Below, piece by piece: positions 9,786 to 18,392 of a stretch of DNA of 64,000 nt (position 1 is the stretch's first letter; each line of letters opens with the position of its first letter). Made by a program: the position numbers and the translations under genes. Below the pieces are notes generated by a model. The model saw only the letters and a program-made list of their open reading frames with translations, made no database searches and was not told the DNA's origin. Source of the stretch: Sphingomonas crocodyli (GTDB taxonomy: Bacteria > Pseudomonadota > Alphaproteobacteria > Sphingomonadales > Sphingomonadaceae); assembly GCF_004005865.1 (NCBI RefSeq), contig NZ_SACN01000004.1, forward strand, positions 206,342 to 270,341. The letters run 5' to 3'.

Positions 9786-10268
9786 ATGCCGGCCGCAGAT
9801 TCGAAGAACCTTCCCATCGACGATGTCGACCGCCGGCTCCTCCGCGTCCTCCAGGAAGACGGGCGGATCACGAATCAGGCGTTGAGCGAACGGTGCGGTC
9901 TCTCCCCTGCCGCCTGCTTCGATCGGGTGAAACGGCTGCGCGAACGCGGCGTAATATCGGGCTACACCGCGCTGCTCGATCCCGAAAAGCTCGATCAGGC
10001 GCTGCTGATCTTCATCGAAGTGCTGCTCGATCGCACGACAGACGACGTCTTCGCCGCCTTTGCCGGCCATGTGCAGCGCGTGCCGCAGGTTCTGGAATGC
10101 CACATGGTCGCGGGCGGATTCGATTATCTGCTGAAGGTGCGGGTGAGCGACATGGCCGCCTATCGCACCTTCTTGGGCGAGATCCTGACCGCCATGCCGG
10201 GCGTGCGCGAGACGCGGACCTATGCCGTGCTGGAGGAGGTAAAGCTCACCACCCGACTGCCCGTCTGA
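9786..10268 (+). CDS. putR: Lrp/AsnC-family regulator, likely proline-responsive activator of putA
   Basis: 160 residues. The N-terminal winged helix-turn-helix (about 11-60: DDVDRRLLRVLQEDGRITNQ, then ALSERCGLSPAACFDRVKRL) is typical of Lrp/AsnC proteins, followed by the RAM effector-binding domain (about 75-150) with CHMVAGGFDYLLKV. The gene diverges from putA, the arrangement of the proline-sensing PutR regulators of Agrobacterium, Rhodobacter and Caulobacter, so activation of putA by proline is a reasonable inference. I chose ATG 9786 because the protein then has the usual family length; longer in-frame extensions run into putA. Confidence 0.85.
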   Translation: MPAADSKNLPIDDVDRRLLRVLQEDGRITNQALSERCGLSPAACFDRVKRLRERGVISGYTALLDPEKLDQALLIFIEVLLDRTTDDVFAAFAGHVQRVPQVLECHMVAGGFDYLLKVRVSDMAAYRTFLGEILTAMPGVRETRTYAVLEEVKLTTRLPV

Positions 10269-10545
10269 CCATTAACGAAGCGTGGCATTTTTGCATCAGG
10301 GGGCGGGTTTCCGCAGATCTGCACCGATCGATAAATCGCAGAAATCTCCCAACTCCGCCGCGTCGCAACGAATCTCGCCGCATTGCAAAAGAGGTGGCGA
10401 TTTTTTGCCACAAACCTGTCACATATCGTCACTAGGGCCACGGACCTAGGGCAGTAAGCCTGTCGCAGGGTGCCCGACTTCGAACGTAGAAAATTGTTGC
10501 ACTGCACAACGTTGCGCGTCGTTCGGGACTACAGGGGAACATAAA
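10269..10545. promoter_or_regulatory. upstream region of the TonB-dependent receptor gene
   Basis: This 277-bp space holds no convincing gene. It contains A/T-rich patches (AAAAGAGGTGGCGATTTTTT near 10386-10405) and, 36-50 bp before the receptor ATG, the partly symmetrical element GTTGCACTGCACAAC (10496-10510) with GTTG/CAAC arms. It probably carries the receptor promoter and a regulator site. The receptor start is preceded by ACAGGGGAAC as ribosome binding site. Confidence 0.4.
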
Positions 10546-13500
10546 ATGCGTAATTTCTCATTGGGCTGCGCCGCGGGCGCAATCGCCGTCGCCATCGTGG
10601 CGACCGCGCCGGCTATGGCGCAGGAAACGACCTCCACGATTCGTGGTACGGTTACTGAAGGCGGCGCTGCTGTCAGCAACGCTGCGATCACCATCACGCA
10701 CATTCCGTCGGGCACAAAGAGCACGGCGACGACCGATGCGAACGGCACCTTCACCGCCGCCGGTCTGCGCGTCGGTGGCCCGTTCAACGTCGCCATCGCC
10801 GCTCCCGGCAAGCCGGAAACCACCGTCACCGACATTTTCACGGTCATTGGCCAGCCCTATGATCTGCCGGTCGACCTCGTCTCCGAAGGCGACGCCATCG
10901 TCGTGACCGCGGCCAAGCTGCCGGGTGCGCGCACCGTTTCGCAGGGCCCGGCAACGCTGCTGACCGAGCGCGAGATCGCCAAGATCCCGTCGATCAATCG
11001 CGACGTCCGCGACCTGATGCGCCGCGATCCGTTCGCGCGCCTCGATGACACCCCGTCGGGTGGCCGCGCCGTTTCGTTCGCTGGCCAGAACGCGCGCTTC
11101 AACCGCTTCTCGGTCGACGGCGTGCCGGTCACCGACAATTTCGGCCTCAACCCGGATGGTCTTCCCAGCCGCCGCTCGCCGATCCCGCTGGACGCCATTG
11201 GCCAGTTCCAGACCAAGGTCGCGCCCTATGACGTCCGCGAAGGCAACTTCCAGGGCGGCGCGATCAACGTCATTCTGAAGTCGGGCACCAACGAGTTCCA
11301 CGGCACCGGCTTCTATTCCTATTCGGCCGACGAACTGACCGGCAAGAAGACCAAGGCGGGCCCCGGCGCGCCGACCGGCCGTGTCACCCTGCCGAACTTC
11401 AAGGTCGAGAATTACGGCGCCGAGATTTCGGGCCCGATCATCAAGGACCGCCTGTTCTTCATGGTCGCCGGTGAGCGCGTTCGCGCGGGCACCCCGATCC
11501 CCGAAGGTCCGCGCGACAACAATGGCGGCACCTCGATCTCGAACCTGACCCAGGCACAGGTCGATCAGGTCACGTCGATCGCACAGAGCCGCTATAATTA
11601 CGAAGCCGGCGGCGTGCTCAAGAACTCGGACGATCGCGACGATCGCCTCGTTGCCAAGCTCGACGCCAACCTGTCGGATCAGCACCGCGCCTCGTTGACC
11701 TACACCTACAACAAGGACTCGATTAAGCTCGTCCAGAACGCCTTCACCACCGGTGCCCAGGGCCTCGGCCTCGAATCGAACGGCTATATTTCGGGGAACC
11801 GGCTGCACACCGGCGTCGCGCAGATCAACTCCGAATGGAGCGACGATTTCTCCACCGAAGTCCGCGGCTTCTACAAGGACTATAAGCGCGCTCAGGATCC
11901 GATCCTGGGTCGCGGCTTCGCCCAGATGCAGGTCTGCACCGCGCCGACCTCGGATCGCAATGCTGCCGGCGCTGCCGATGCGGTCGCGACCGAATGTCAG
12001 TCGGGCTTCGCCAGCGTCTCGATCGGTCCGGATGTCTCGCGTCAGTCGAACACGCTCACCAGCCGCACCTATGGCGGTCTCGTTCAGGCGCGCCTGAAGA
12101 AGGACGATCACGATATCCGCGTGTTCGCCGACATTCAGGACACGAAGATCTTCAACCTGTTCGTGCAGCGCACCGCCGGCGATTATTATTTCGACTCGAT
12201 CGCCGATTTCCAGGCGGGCAATGCCCAGCGCCTGCGTTATCAGAACGCCGTGCCGTCGCTGAACCCAGACGACGCGGCTGCGCAGTTCCGCTATCAGTCC
12301 TACACCTTCGGCATCCAGGACAACTGGCGCGTCAACGACATGCTGACGATCGTCTACGGCATGCGCTACGACACGTTCGGTGGTCATAGCCGTCCGGCGC
12401 TCAACTCGAACTTCGTCAACCGCTTCGGCTTCGCCAACACGGCTTATATTTCGGGCCGTGGCGTGTGGCAGCCGCGTCTGGGCATCGACTTCAAGCCTAC
12501 CGCGCGTCTGAGCCTCCGTGGCGGCGTCGGTGTCTTCTCGGGCGGTTCGCCGGACGTTTACGTCTCGAACAGCTTCTCGAACACCGGCTTCCTGTCGAAC
12601 AGCATCGACGTTCGTCGTCTCAGCAGCGGCGGCATCAACGGCGCCACGCTGGCGCAGGGCAATGCGATCCTGAACGGCGTGAACGGCACCACGATCCCGA
12701 CGGCGGCGAATACCCTTCTGTCGAGCGCAACCAGCTCTGCGGCGGCGCCCACCAACGCGCTGGATCCGAACTTCAAGGTTCCTTCGCAGCTGCGTGCCAC
12801 CTTCTCGGCCGATTATGACGCCGATCTGGGCAGCACGCTCGGCACCTGGAACTTCGGCGCCGACCTGTTCTACTCGGCCGTGCAGAACCAGGTTTACTTC
12901 ACCGATCTGCGCGTGGTGCCGACGGCGCTGCGGACCCCGGATGGCCGTGTTCGCTATGCCAATGTTCCGGGCATCGCCTTCACCGATACCAATCAGGATC
13001 TGTTCCTGACCAACACCAAGAAGGGCCGCAGCTACGTCGCCGTCGCCCGCGTCAACAAGAGCTGGGACTTCGGGCTGAGCCACATGTTCAGCTTCACCTA
13101 CCAGAACATCAAGGACGCCACCCCCGCCACGTCGTCGACCGCGTCGTCGAACTATGGCAATGGCGCGTTCCTCGATGCCAATGGCGCGGCCTACGGCACT
13201 TCGAACGACGAAGTGAAGTATGCGTTCAAGTATAGCGTCGACTATCAGCACGCCTTCTTCGGCGACTATAAGACGACTGTCGCGCTGTTCGGTGAAACCC
13301 GCATCGGCCGTCCGTACAGCTGGACCTTCCAGGATCTGTCGAACGCCCGCAGCCCGATCTTCGGCACGGCCGGCAGCAACTCGCGCTACTTGCTCTATGT
13401 ACCGACGGGCACGAACGACCCGCTGGTTACCTATGACAGCCTGGCGACCCAGACCTATATGGAGAACCTGATCAACTCCTCGGATCTGAAGAAGTACCGT

Positions 13501-13881
13501 GGCAAGATCGCACCGCGCAACAAGTTCAACTCGCGCTGGTTCACCCGTATCGATCTGCACTTGTCGCAGGAAATCCCGGCATTCCTGGGCGGCAAGTCGC
13601 GCATCACCCTGTTCGCGGACGTGGAGAACTTCACCAACTTCCTGAACAAGAACTGGGGTCAGATCCGCGAGTATCAGTTCCCGTACAACATCGTCGCTGC
13701 CCGCGTGCAGTGCCTGACCACGCCGCAGACGGCGCCGGGCATGACCGGCACGGCTGCGACCACCACGGCGCAGGCCTGTCAGCAGTATCGTTACTCGATG
13801 CCGCAGTCGGCACCGAGCGACCAGATCTACACGCGTCAGTCGCTCTATGCGATCCGCGTGGGCGCCCGCTTCTCCTTCTAA
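10546..13881 (+). CDS. Oar-like TonB-dependent outer-membrane receptor with N-terminal carboxypeptidase-regulatory-like domain
   Basis: 1111 residues. A signal peptide ends at about residue 25 (ATAPAMAQ|E). A beta-sandwich CarboxypepD-regulatory-like domain follows (about 28-105, STIRGTVTEGGAAVSNAAI), then the plug (about 110-225, with FNRFSVDGVPVTDNFGLN) and a long beta-barrel ending in RVGARFSF, whose terminal Phe is the usual outer-membrane insertion signal. Oar-like receptors import large or poorly soluble substrates with TonB energy; the ligand here is unknown. The gene stands alone, with its own long upstream region and a strong terminator 27 bp downstream. Codon choice is noticeably less G/C-extreme than its neighbours, as expected for an abundant envelope protein. 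Confidence 0.92.
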   Translation: MRNFSLGCAAGAIAVAIVATAPAMAQETTSTIRGTVTEGGAAVSNAAITITHIPSGTKSTATTDANGTFTAAGLRVGGPFNVAIAAPGKPETTVTDIFTVIGQPYDLPVDLVSEGDAIVVTAAKLPGARTVSQGPATLLTEREIAKIPSINRDVRDLMRRDPFARLDDTPSGGRAVSFAGQNARFNRFSVDGVPVTDNFGLNPDGLPSRRSPIPLDAIGQFQTKVAPYDVREGNFQGGAINVILKSGTNEFHGTGFYSYSADELTGKKTKAGPGAPTGRVTLPNFKVENYGAEISGPIIKDRLFFMVAGERVRAGTPIPEGPRDNNGGTSISNLTQAQVDQVTSIAQSRYNYEAGGVLKNSDDRDDRLVAKLDANLSDQHRASLTYTYNKDSIKLVQNAFTTGAQGLGLESNGYISGNRLHTGVAQINSEWSDDFSTEVRGFYKDYKRAQDPILGRGFAQMQVCTAPTSDRNAAGAADAVATECQSGFASVSIGPDVSRQSNTLTSRTYGGLVQARLKKDDHDIRVFADIQDTKIFNLFVQRTAGDYYFDSIADFQAGNAQRLRYQNAVPSLNPDDAAAQFRYQSYTFGIQDNWRVNDMLTIVYGMRYDTFGGHSRPALNSNFVNRFGFANTAYISGRGVWQPRLGIDFKPTARLSLRGGVGVFSGGSPDVYVSNSFSNTGFLSNSIDVRRLSSGGINGATLAQGNAILNGVNGTTIPTAANTLLSSATSSAAAPTNALDPNFKVPSQLRATFSADYDADLGSTLGTWNFGADLFYSAVQNQVYFTDLRVVPTALRTPDGRVRYANVPGIAFTDTNQDLFLTNTKKGRSYVAVARVNKSWDFGLSHMFSFTYQNIKDATPATSSTASSNYGNGAFLDANGAAYGTSNDEVKYAFKYSVDYQHAFFGDYKTTVALFGETRIGRPYSWTFQDLSNARSPIFGTAGSNSRYLLYVPTGTNDPLVTYDSLATQTYMENLINSSDLKKYRGKIAPRNKFNSRWFTRIDLHLSQEIPAFLGGKSRITLFADVENFTNFLNKNWGQIREYQFPYNIVAARVQCLTTPQTAPGMTGTAATTTAQACQQYRYSMPQSAPSDQIYTRQSLYAIRVGARFSF

Positions 13882-13907
13882 GGAACGGGTTCCTTCGGGA
13901 CAGGAAA

Positions 13908-13934
13908 GGGCTCCGCTTCGGCGGGGCCCTTTTT
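13908..13934 (+). terminator. rho-independent terminator of the TonB receptor gene
   Basis: GGGCTCCGC, a TTCG tetraloop and GCGGGGCCC make a 9-bp stem with one G-U pair, followed at once by TTTTT. It starts 27 nt after the receptor stop codon. Confidence 0.9.
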
Positions 13935-13996
13935 CTTTGTCCGCGGTCCAGCTTGTGGCTTGCCGAATCCGTCCGATTTCGGGCTAGAGTGGCGTC

Positions 13997-14941
13997 ATGC
14001 GATTGTTACGCGCGTGCCTGATCCTCTCTGCCCTGATCCTGCCGGTCGCGGCGCAGGCGGCTATCCTTCCGATCACCCTGTGCGACGCCGTGTGGCTCGA
14101 TGCCGCGCGGTCGCGCGAAGTGCCGGTGCGGATCCGGATGCCCGCCGGCCGCGGCAAGGTGCCGCTGATCGTCTTCAGCCACGGCCTGGGCGGTTCGCTG
14201 GAAGCGGGCACGATGTGGGCGCATGCCTGGGCGACGCAGGGCTTTGCGGTGATCAACCTGCAGCATGCGGGCAGCGACAGCGCCCTGTTCGGCAAGCCCG
14301 ACTTCAAGTCGGCGCTCAACAGCACCCAGCTTGCCGCCCGCGCCCGCGACGTGCAATTCGCGCTCAACGAAGTCGGCCGCAAGCCATTCGAAGGAAGGTG
14401 CGAGCTGCGCCGGATCGATCCGACCCGAATCGGCATGGCCGGCCACAGCTTTGGCGCGCAGACCACTTTGGCCGTGGTGGGTCAGAGCTTCCCGACGCCG
14501 TTCGAGCCCCCTCTGGCCGATCCGCGCATTCGCGCCGCCGTGGGCTTCAGCCCCTCGCCACCGCTCACCGGATCGCCCGAGGCGGCCTTTGCTAACATCC
14601 GCATCCCGTTCCTGTCGGTAACGGGCACGCAGGATGCGATCCCGAACGTGATCGCGGTGACCGCGCTGCAGCGCCAGTCGCCCTATCGGCTGATGCCGCC
14701 GGGCGACAAATTCCTGCTCGTGATGGAAGGCGGCACCCATGCGATGTTCGCCGGCCAGAGCTTCTCCGCGGGCAGCAGCGATCGTGAACCGACCCCGCAT
14801 ATCCGCGACACCGTGATCGCGATCACCACCGCCTTCTGGCGCGCCGTCTTCAACGACGACAAGCCTGCCCTGCGCTGGCTGCAAAGCCCCGAAGGCGCGC
14901 GGGCCGGCCTGCCGCCACAGGACAAGTTCGAAAGCAAATAG
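13997..14941 (+). CDS. secreted alpha/beta hydrolase (dienelactone/PAF-acetylhydrolase-like)
   Basis: 314 residues. The N terminus is a signal peptide (MRLLRACLILSALILPVAAQA|A). The alpha/beta hydrolase features are an oxyanion-hole segment VFSHGLGG (about residue 56-63), nucleophile elbow GHSFG (Ser about 154), acid in GTQDAIP and histidine in EGGTHAMF. This combination resembles the predicted dienelactone hydrolases and platelet-activating-factor acetylhydrolase relatives, which act on esters or lactones. Export to the periplasm is inferred from the signal. No operon partner; the substrate cannot be told. Confidence 0.75.
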   Translation: MRLLRACLILSALILPVAAQAAILPITLCDAVWLDAARSREVPVRIRMPAGRGKVPLIVFSHGLGGSLEAGTMWAHAWATQGFAVINLQHAGSDSALFGKPDFKSALNSTQLAARARDVQFALNEVGRKPFEGRCELRRIDPTRIGMAGHSFGAQTTLAVVGQSFPTPFEPPLADPRIRAAVGFSPSPPLTGSPEAAFANIRIPFLSVTGTQDAIPNVIAVTALQRQSPYRLMPPGDKFLLVMEGGTHAMFAGQSFSAGSSDREPTPHIRDTVIAITTAFWRAVFNDDKPALRWLQSPEGARAGLPPQDKFESK

Positions 14942-14952
14942 GCTCTTGAGGC

Positions 14953-14973
14953 AGGTTCAGCGAAGCTGAACCT
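14953..14973. terminator. hairpin between convergent hydrolase and dnaE2 genes
   Basis: AGGTTCAGC, loop GAA and GCTGAACCT form a perfect 9-bp stem between the hydrolase stop (14941) and the dnaE2 stop (14994). There is no strong T-tract on either strand, but the position between two 3' ends fits a bidirectional stop signal. Confidence 0.5.
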
Positions 14974-14993
14974 TGGGGCGGTACCGGATCAAA

Positions 14994-17900
14994 CTAATGA
15001 AAATCACGCGACGGCGGCAATATCCGCACGTCGCGCGGATGGCGGCCGCGCGGTACCGCATGGCGCGGCAGTTGCGGATGGGCGAAGACGTCGGCGCGCA
15101 GCGGCTCGATCATCGGCTGATGGTCCTCGGACAGGCGCCCCAACTCGACGGTGCGATCGATCACGGTCGCGCCCATCAGGTGGACGACGCCTTCGGGGCT
15201 GCGCTGGATCTCGCCCTCAACCTCCATCAGCCGCGCCGACATGACCTGACGTCGTTGGTTTTCGAAGATGCGCGCCCAGAGCAGCACGTTGACGATCCCG
15301 GTCTCGTCCTCGATCGTGATGAAGATCGCCTTCCCCTCGCCCGGCCGCTGCCGCACCAGCACCACGCCCGCTACCCGCACGCGCCTCCCGTTCTTCGCCT
15401 GGTCCGCCTCCTTGCAGGACAGCACCCCCTCCCCTGCGAAGAGCGGCCGCAGAAACTGCATCGGATGCCCCTTCAGCGACAGGCGCGTCACCTGATAATC
15501 GGCGGCCACCTCCTCGCTCAGTGGCATGTCGGGCAAGGCCATGTCCGGCTCCGCCCCCAATTCGGCCGCGCGCGCGAAATCGAACAGGGGGAGCGCCCCC
15601 GTCGGCAGCCGCCGCACCTCCCACAGCGCCTTGCGCCGATCGAGCCCGATCGACCGGAACGCATCCGCATCCGCCAGCAACCGCATCGCCCGCCCCGGCA
15701 ACCCGGCACGGCGGGCCAGTTCCTCGACGCTGGTGAAGGGGCGCACGACGCGGGCCTCGGCCATCGCCTTCGCCCAATCCTCCCGAAACCCATCGACCTG
15801 CCGCAACCCGATGCGCAGCGCGAGCATGTTGCCGACAGGTTCCAGGCTGTTGTCCCAGAAACTCGAATTGATGTCGGCTTCGAAGATTTCGACATCATGT
15901 TCCTGCGCATCACGAATGATCTGCGCGGGGGCATAGAATCCCATCGGCTGCGAATTGAGCAAAGCGCAAGCGAAGGCGGCCGGATAGCGGCACTTGATGT
16001 AGGACGAGACATAGACGAGCAACGCGAAGGACTGCGCATGGCTTTCAGGGAAGCCATAGCTGCCGAACCCCTTGATCTGCGCGAAGCAGGCTTGCGCGAA
16101 ATCGCGGGGATAGCCGCGCCCGACCATCCCTTCGATCATCTCGGTTTCGAACTCGGGCATCGTCCCGACGTTGCGAAAGGTCGCCATCGCGCGGCGCAAC
16201 TGGTTGGCGCGGGCATCGGTGAACTTCGCCGCGACGATCGCGAGTTTCATCGCCTGTTCCTGAAACAGCGGAACGCCCAGCGTCTTGCCCAGCACATCGA
16301 CCAGTTCGTCCGGTTCCCCATGTTCGCGCGACGGCGCGGGATAGGTGATCTTCGGCGGATTGGGCTGCCGCTGCTCCTTGCGCCGCTTGAGATAGGGGTG
16401 GACCATCCCGCCCTGGATCGGCCCAGGCCGCACGATCGCGACCTGCACCGCAAGATCGTAGAGCGTGCGCGGCTGCAGGCGCGGCAGCATGTTGATCTGC
16501 GCACGGCTTTCGACCTGGAACACCCCGATGCTGTCGCCTTTGCATAGCATGTCATAGACGTCCGGCTGATCCGCCGGGATCGTATGCAGCGCATATTTGC
16601 GGGCGCCATGCCGATCGATCAGGTCGAACGCCTTGCGGATGCAGGTGAGCATGCCAAGCGCGAGCACATCGACCTTCATCAGGCCGAGCGCGTCGATATC
16701 GTCCTTGTCCCATTCGATGAAGGTGCGATCGTCCATCGCGGCATTGTGGATCGGCACCAGTTCGTCGAGCCGCCTTTCGGTCAGCACGAAGCCGCCGACA
16801 TGCTGCGACAAATGACGCGGATATTCGAGCAGCTGGGCGACGATCATCCCCAGCCGGGCGATCTCGACATTGCCCGGATCGAGGCCCGCCTGTTCGTAGC
16901 GCCCCTCCTCCATGCGCGAGCCATAGCTGCCCCACACGGTGGAGCTGATGCGCGCGGTGATGTCCTCGCTCAGCCCCAGCACCTTGCCGACCTCGCGCAC
17001 CGTGCTGCGCGGGCGATAGTGGATCACCGTCGCGGCTATGCCCGCCCGGTGGCGGCCATAACGATCGAAGATATACTGCATCACCTCTTCGCGCCGCTCA
17101 TGTTCGAAATCGACGTCGATATCGGGCGGCTCGTTGCGGTCTTCGGAGATGAAGCGGGAGAAAAGCAGCTTGTTTTCGACCGGATCGATCGCGGTCACGC
17201 CCAGCGTGTAGCAGATTACCGAATTGGCCGCCGATCCGCGCCCCTGACACAATATCCCTTCACCGCGCGCAAACTGCACAACGTCATGCACGGTCAGGAA
17301 ATAATAAGCATAGCCCACCGTGCCGACGAGTCTGATCTCGGTACGGATCAGATCGCGATGCGCCTTGGTGAAGGTCGGATAACGTTCCCGCGCGCCCCGC
17401 ATGACGAGGTGGATCAGCCAGCGCTGCGGGGTCCAGCCCTCCGGCACCGGCTCATGCGGATACTCATATTTGAGAAAGCCGATGTCCCATTCGATCCGGT
17501 CGAGCAGCTTCGCCCCCTCGTCAACCGCTTTGGGATAATCGCGAAATATCCGGTCCATCTCGGCTTCGGGCTTGATATGCCGTTCGGCATTGGCGGCGAT
17601 TTTGGTGCCTGCATCGGCCAGCTTCACGCCCTCACGAATGCAGGTGACGACATCGTGGAGCGGGCGCTGATCGGGCGTCGCATAGAGCGCGTCGCAGGTT
17701 GCGAGAAGCGGCACGCCGGTGTCCCCGGCGATCGTGGCGAGGCGCGCCAGCCGCCGCCGATCGCGTCCGCCATAAGGGATGGTGGCGCCAAGCCATATCC
17801 GGCGGGGCGCGTGGCGCTTGAGACGGTGGAGCGTCTCCTCAAGTGCCTCGCCCCACGATTGATCGAAATCCGGGGCTGGCCTGACGAGCGATAGGCGGGG

Positions 17901-18392
17901 ACGAGCCTCCTCCCCTTCCATCTTCTCGGGCGGTAGCGGACGTGCCCCTTCCTCGCCTTCGCGCAGGAAGGTTTCGGTTGGCATCACGATCAGCAGGAGG
18001 TCGTCGAGATGATCGAGCAAATCGCCCAAGCGCAGGATGCAATCACCCTTGATCGCGCGGCGATTGCCCGTCGTCAGCAGGCGGCAGAGCCGGCCCCAGC
18101 CGTGGCGCGTGGCGGGATAAGCGACGATGTCAGGCGTGCCGTCGCAGAAGACGAGGCGCGCGCCCGAGGCGAGTTTGAAGGGGATGAAGGCTTTGCCTGC
18201 GGCCTCCGCTTTCTTTCGGGCATCACGCAACGCATCCCAGGCACGGACCACGCCCGCCACGGTGTTGCGATCGGCGATGCCGAGACCCGCCAGCCCCTGC
18301 CCCAGCGCCGCGGCCACCATATCCGAAGCTGGAGAAGCCCCACGCAGAAAGCTGTAATTGGTGGCGGCCACCATTTCGGCGAAGCGGGTCAT
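14994..18392 (-). CDS. dnaE2: DnaE2, error-prone DNA polymerase III alpha subunit (ImuC)
   Basis: 1132 residues. An N-terminal PHP domain (NYSFLRGASPASDMVAAA onward) is followed by the C-family polymerase core with catalytic aspartates in PPDIDVDFEHERREEV and FQVESRAQINMLPRL, a helix-hairpin-helix region and a C-terminal OB fold (KNGRRVRVAGVVLVRQRPG). DnaE2 works with ImuA and ImuB as the SOS mutasome that copies past lesions in many bacteria without UmuDC. Its ATG overlaps the imuB stop (ATGA), so the three genes form one translationally coupled operon. An N terminus starting MTRFAEMVAATNYSFLRGAS is typical. Confidence 0.96.
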   Translation of the reverse strand: MTRFAEMVAATNYSFLRGASPASDMVAAALGQGLAGLGIADRNTVAGVVRAWDALRDARKKAEAAGKAFIPFKLASGARLVFCDGTPDIVAYPATRHGWGRLCRLLTTGNRRAIKGDCILRLGDLLDHLDDLLLIVMPTETFLREGEEGARPLPPEKMEGEEARPRLSLVRPAPDFDQSWGEALEETLHRLKRHAPRRIWLGATIPYGGRDRRRLARLATIAGDTGVPLLATCDALYATPDQRPLHDVVTCIREGVKLADAGTKIAANAERHIKPEAEMDRIFRDYPKAVDEGAKLLDRIEWDIGFLKYEYPHEPVPEGWTPQRWLIHLVMRGARERYPTFTKAHRDLIRTEIRLVGTVGYAYYFLTVHDVVQFARGEGILCQGRGSAANSVICYTLGVTAIDPVENKLLFSRFISEDRNEPPDIDVDFEHERREEVMQYIFDRYGRHRAGIAATVIHYRPRSTVREVGKVLGLSEDITARISSTVWGSYGSRMEEGRYEQAGLDPGNVEIARLGMIVAQLLEYPRHLSQHVGGFVLTERRLDELVPIHNAAMDDRTFIEWDKDDIDALGLMKVDVLALGMLTCIRKAFDLIDRHGARKYALHTIPADQPDVYDMLCKGDSIGVFQVESRAQINMLPRLQPRTLYDLAVQVAIVRPGPIQGGMVHPYLKRRKEQRQPNPPKITYPAPSREHGEPDELVDVLGKTLGVPLFQEQAMKLAIVAAKFTDARANQLRRAMATFRNVGTMPEFETEMIEGMVGRGYPRDFAQACFAQIKGFGSYGFPESHAQSFALLVYVSSYIKCRYPAAFACALLNSQPMGFYAPAQIIRDAQEHDVEIFEADINSSFWDNSLEPVGNMLALRIGLRQVDGFREDWAKAMAEARVVRPFTSVEELARRAGLPGRAMRLLADADAFRSIGLDRRKALWEVRRLPTGALPLFDFARAAELGAEPDMALPDMPLSEEVAADYQVTRLSLKGHPMQFLRPLFAGEGVLSCKEADQAKNGRRVRVAGVVLVRQRPGEGKAIFITIEDETGIVNVLLWARIFENQRRQVMSARLMEVEGEIQRSPEGVVHLMGATVIDRTVELGRLSEDHQPMIEPLRADVFAHPQLPRHAVPRGRHPRDVRILPPSRDFH

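Noticed and set aside
10558..13560. Very long open frame antisense to the TonB receptor gene
   Set aside because: High-GC codon structure opens the antisense frame; its translation is Arg/Ala/Val-rich low complexity without any motif, while the sense strand is a clear receptor.
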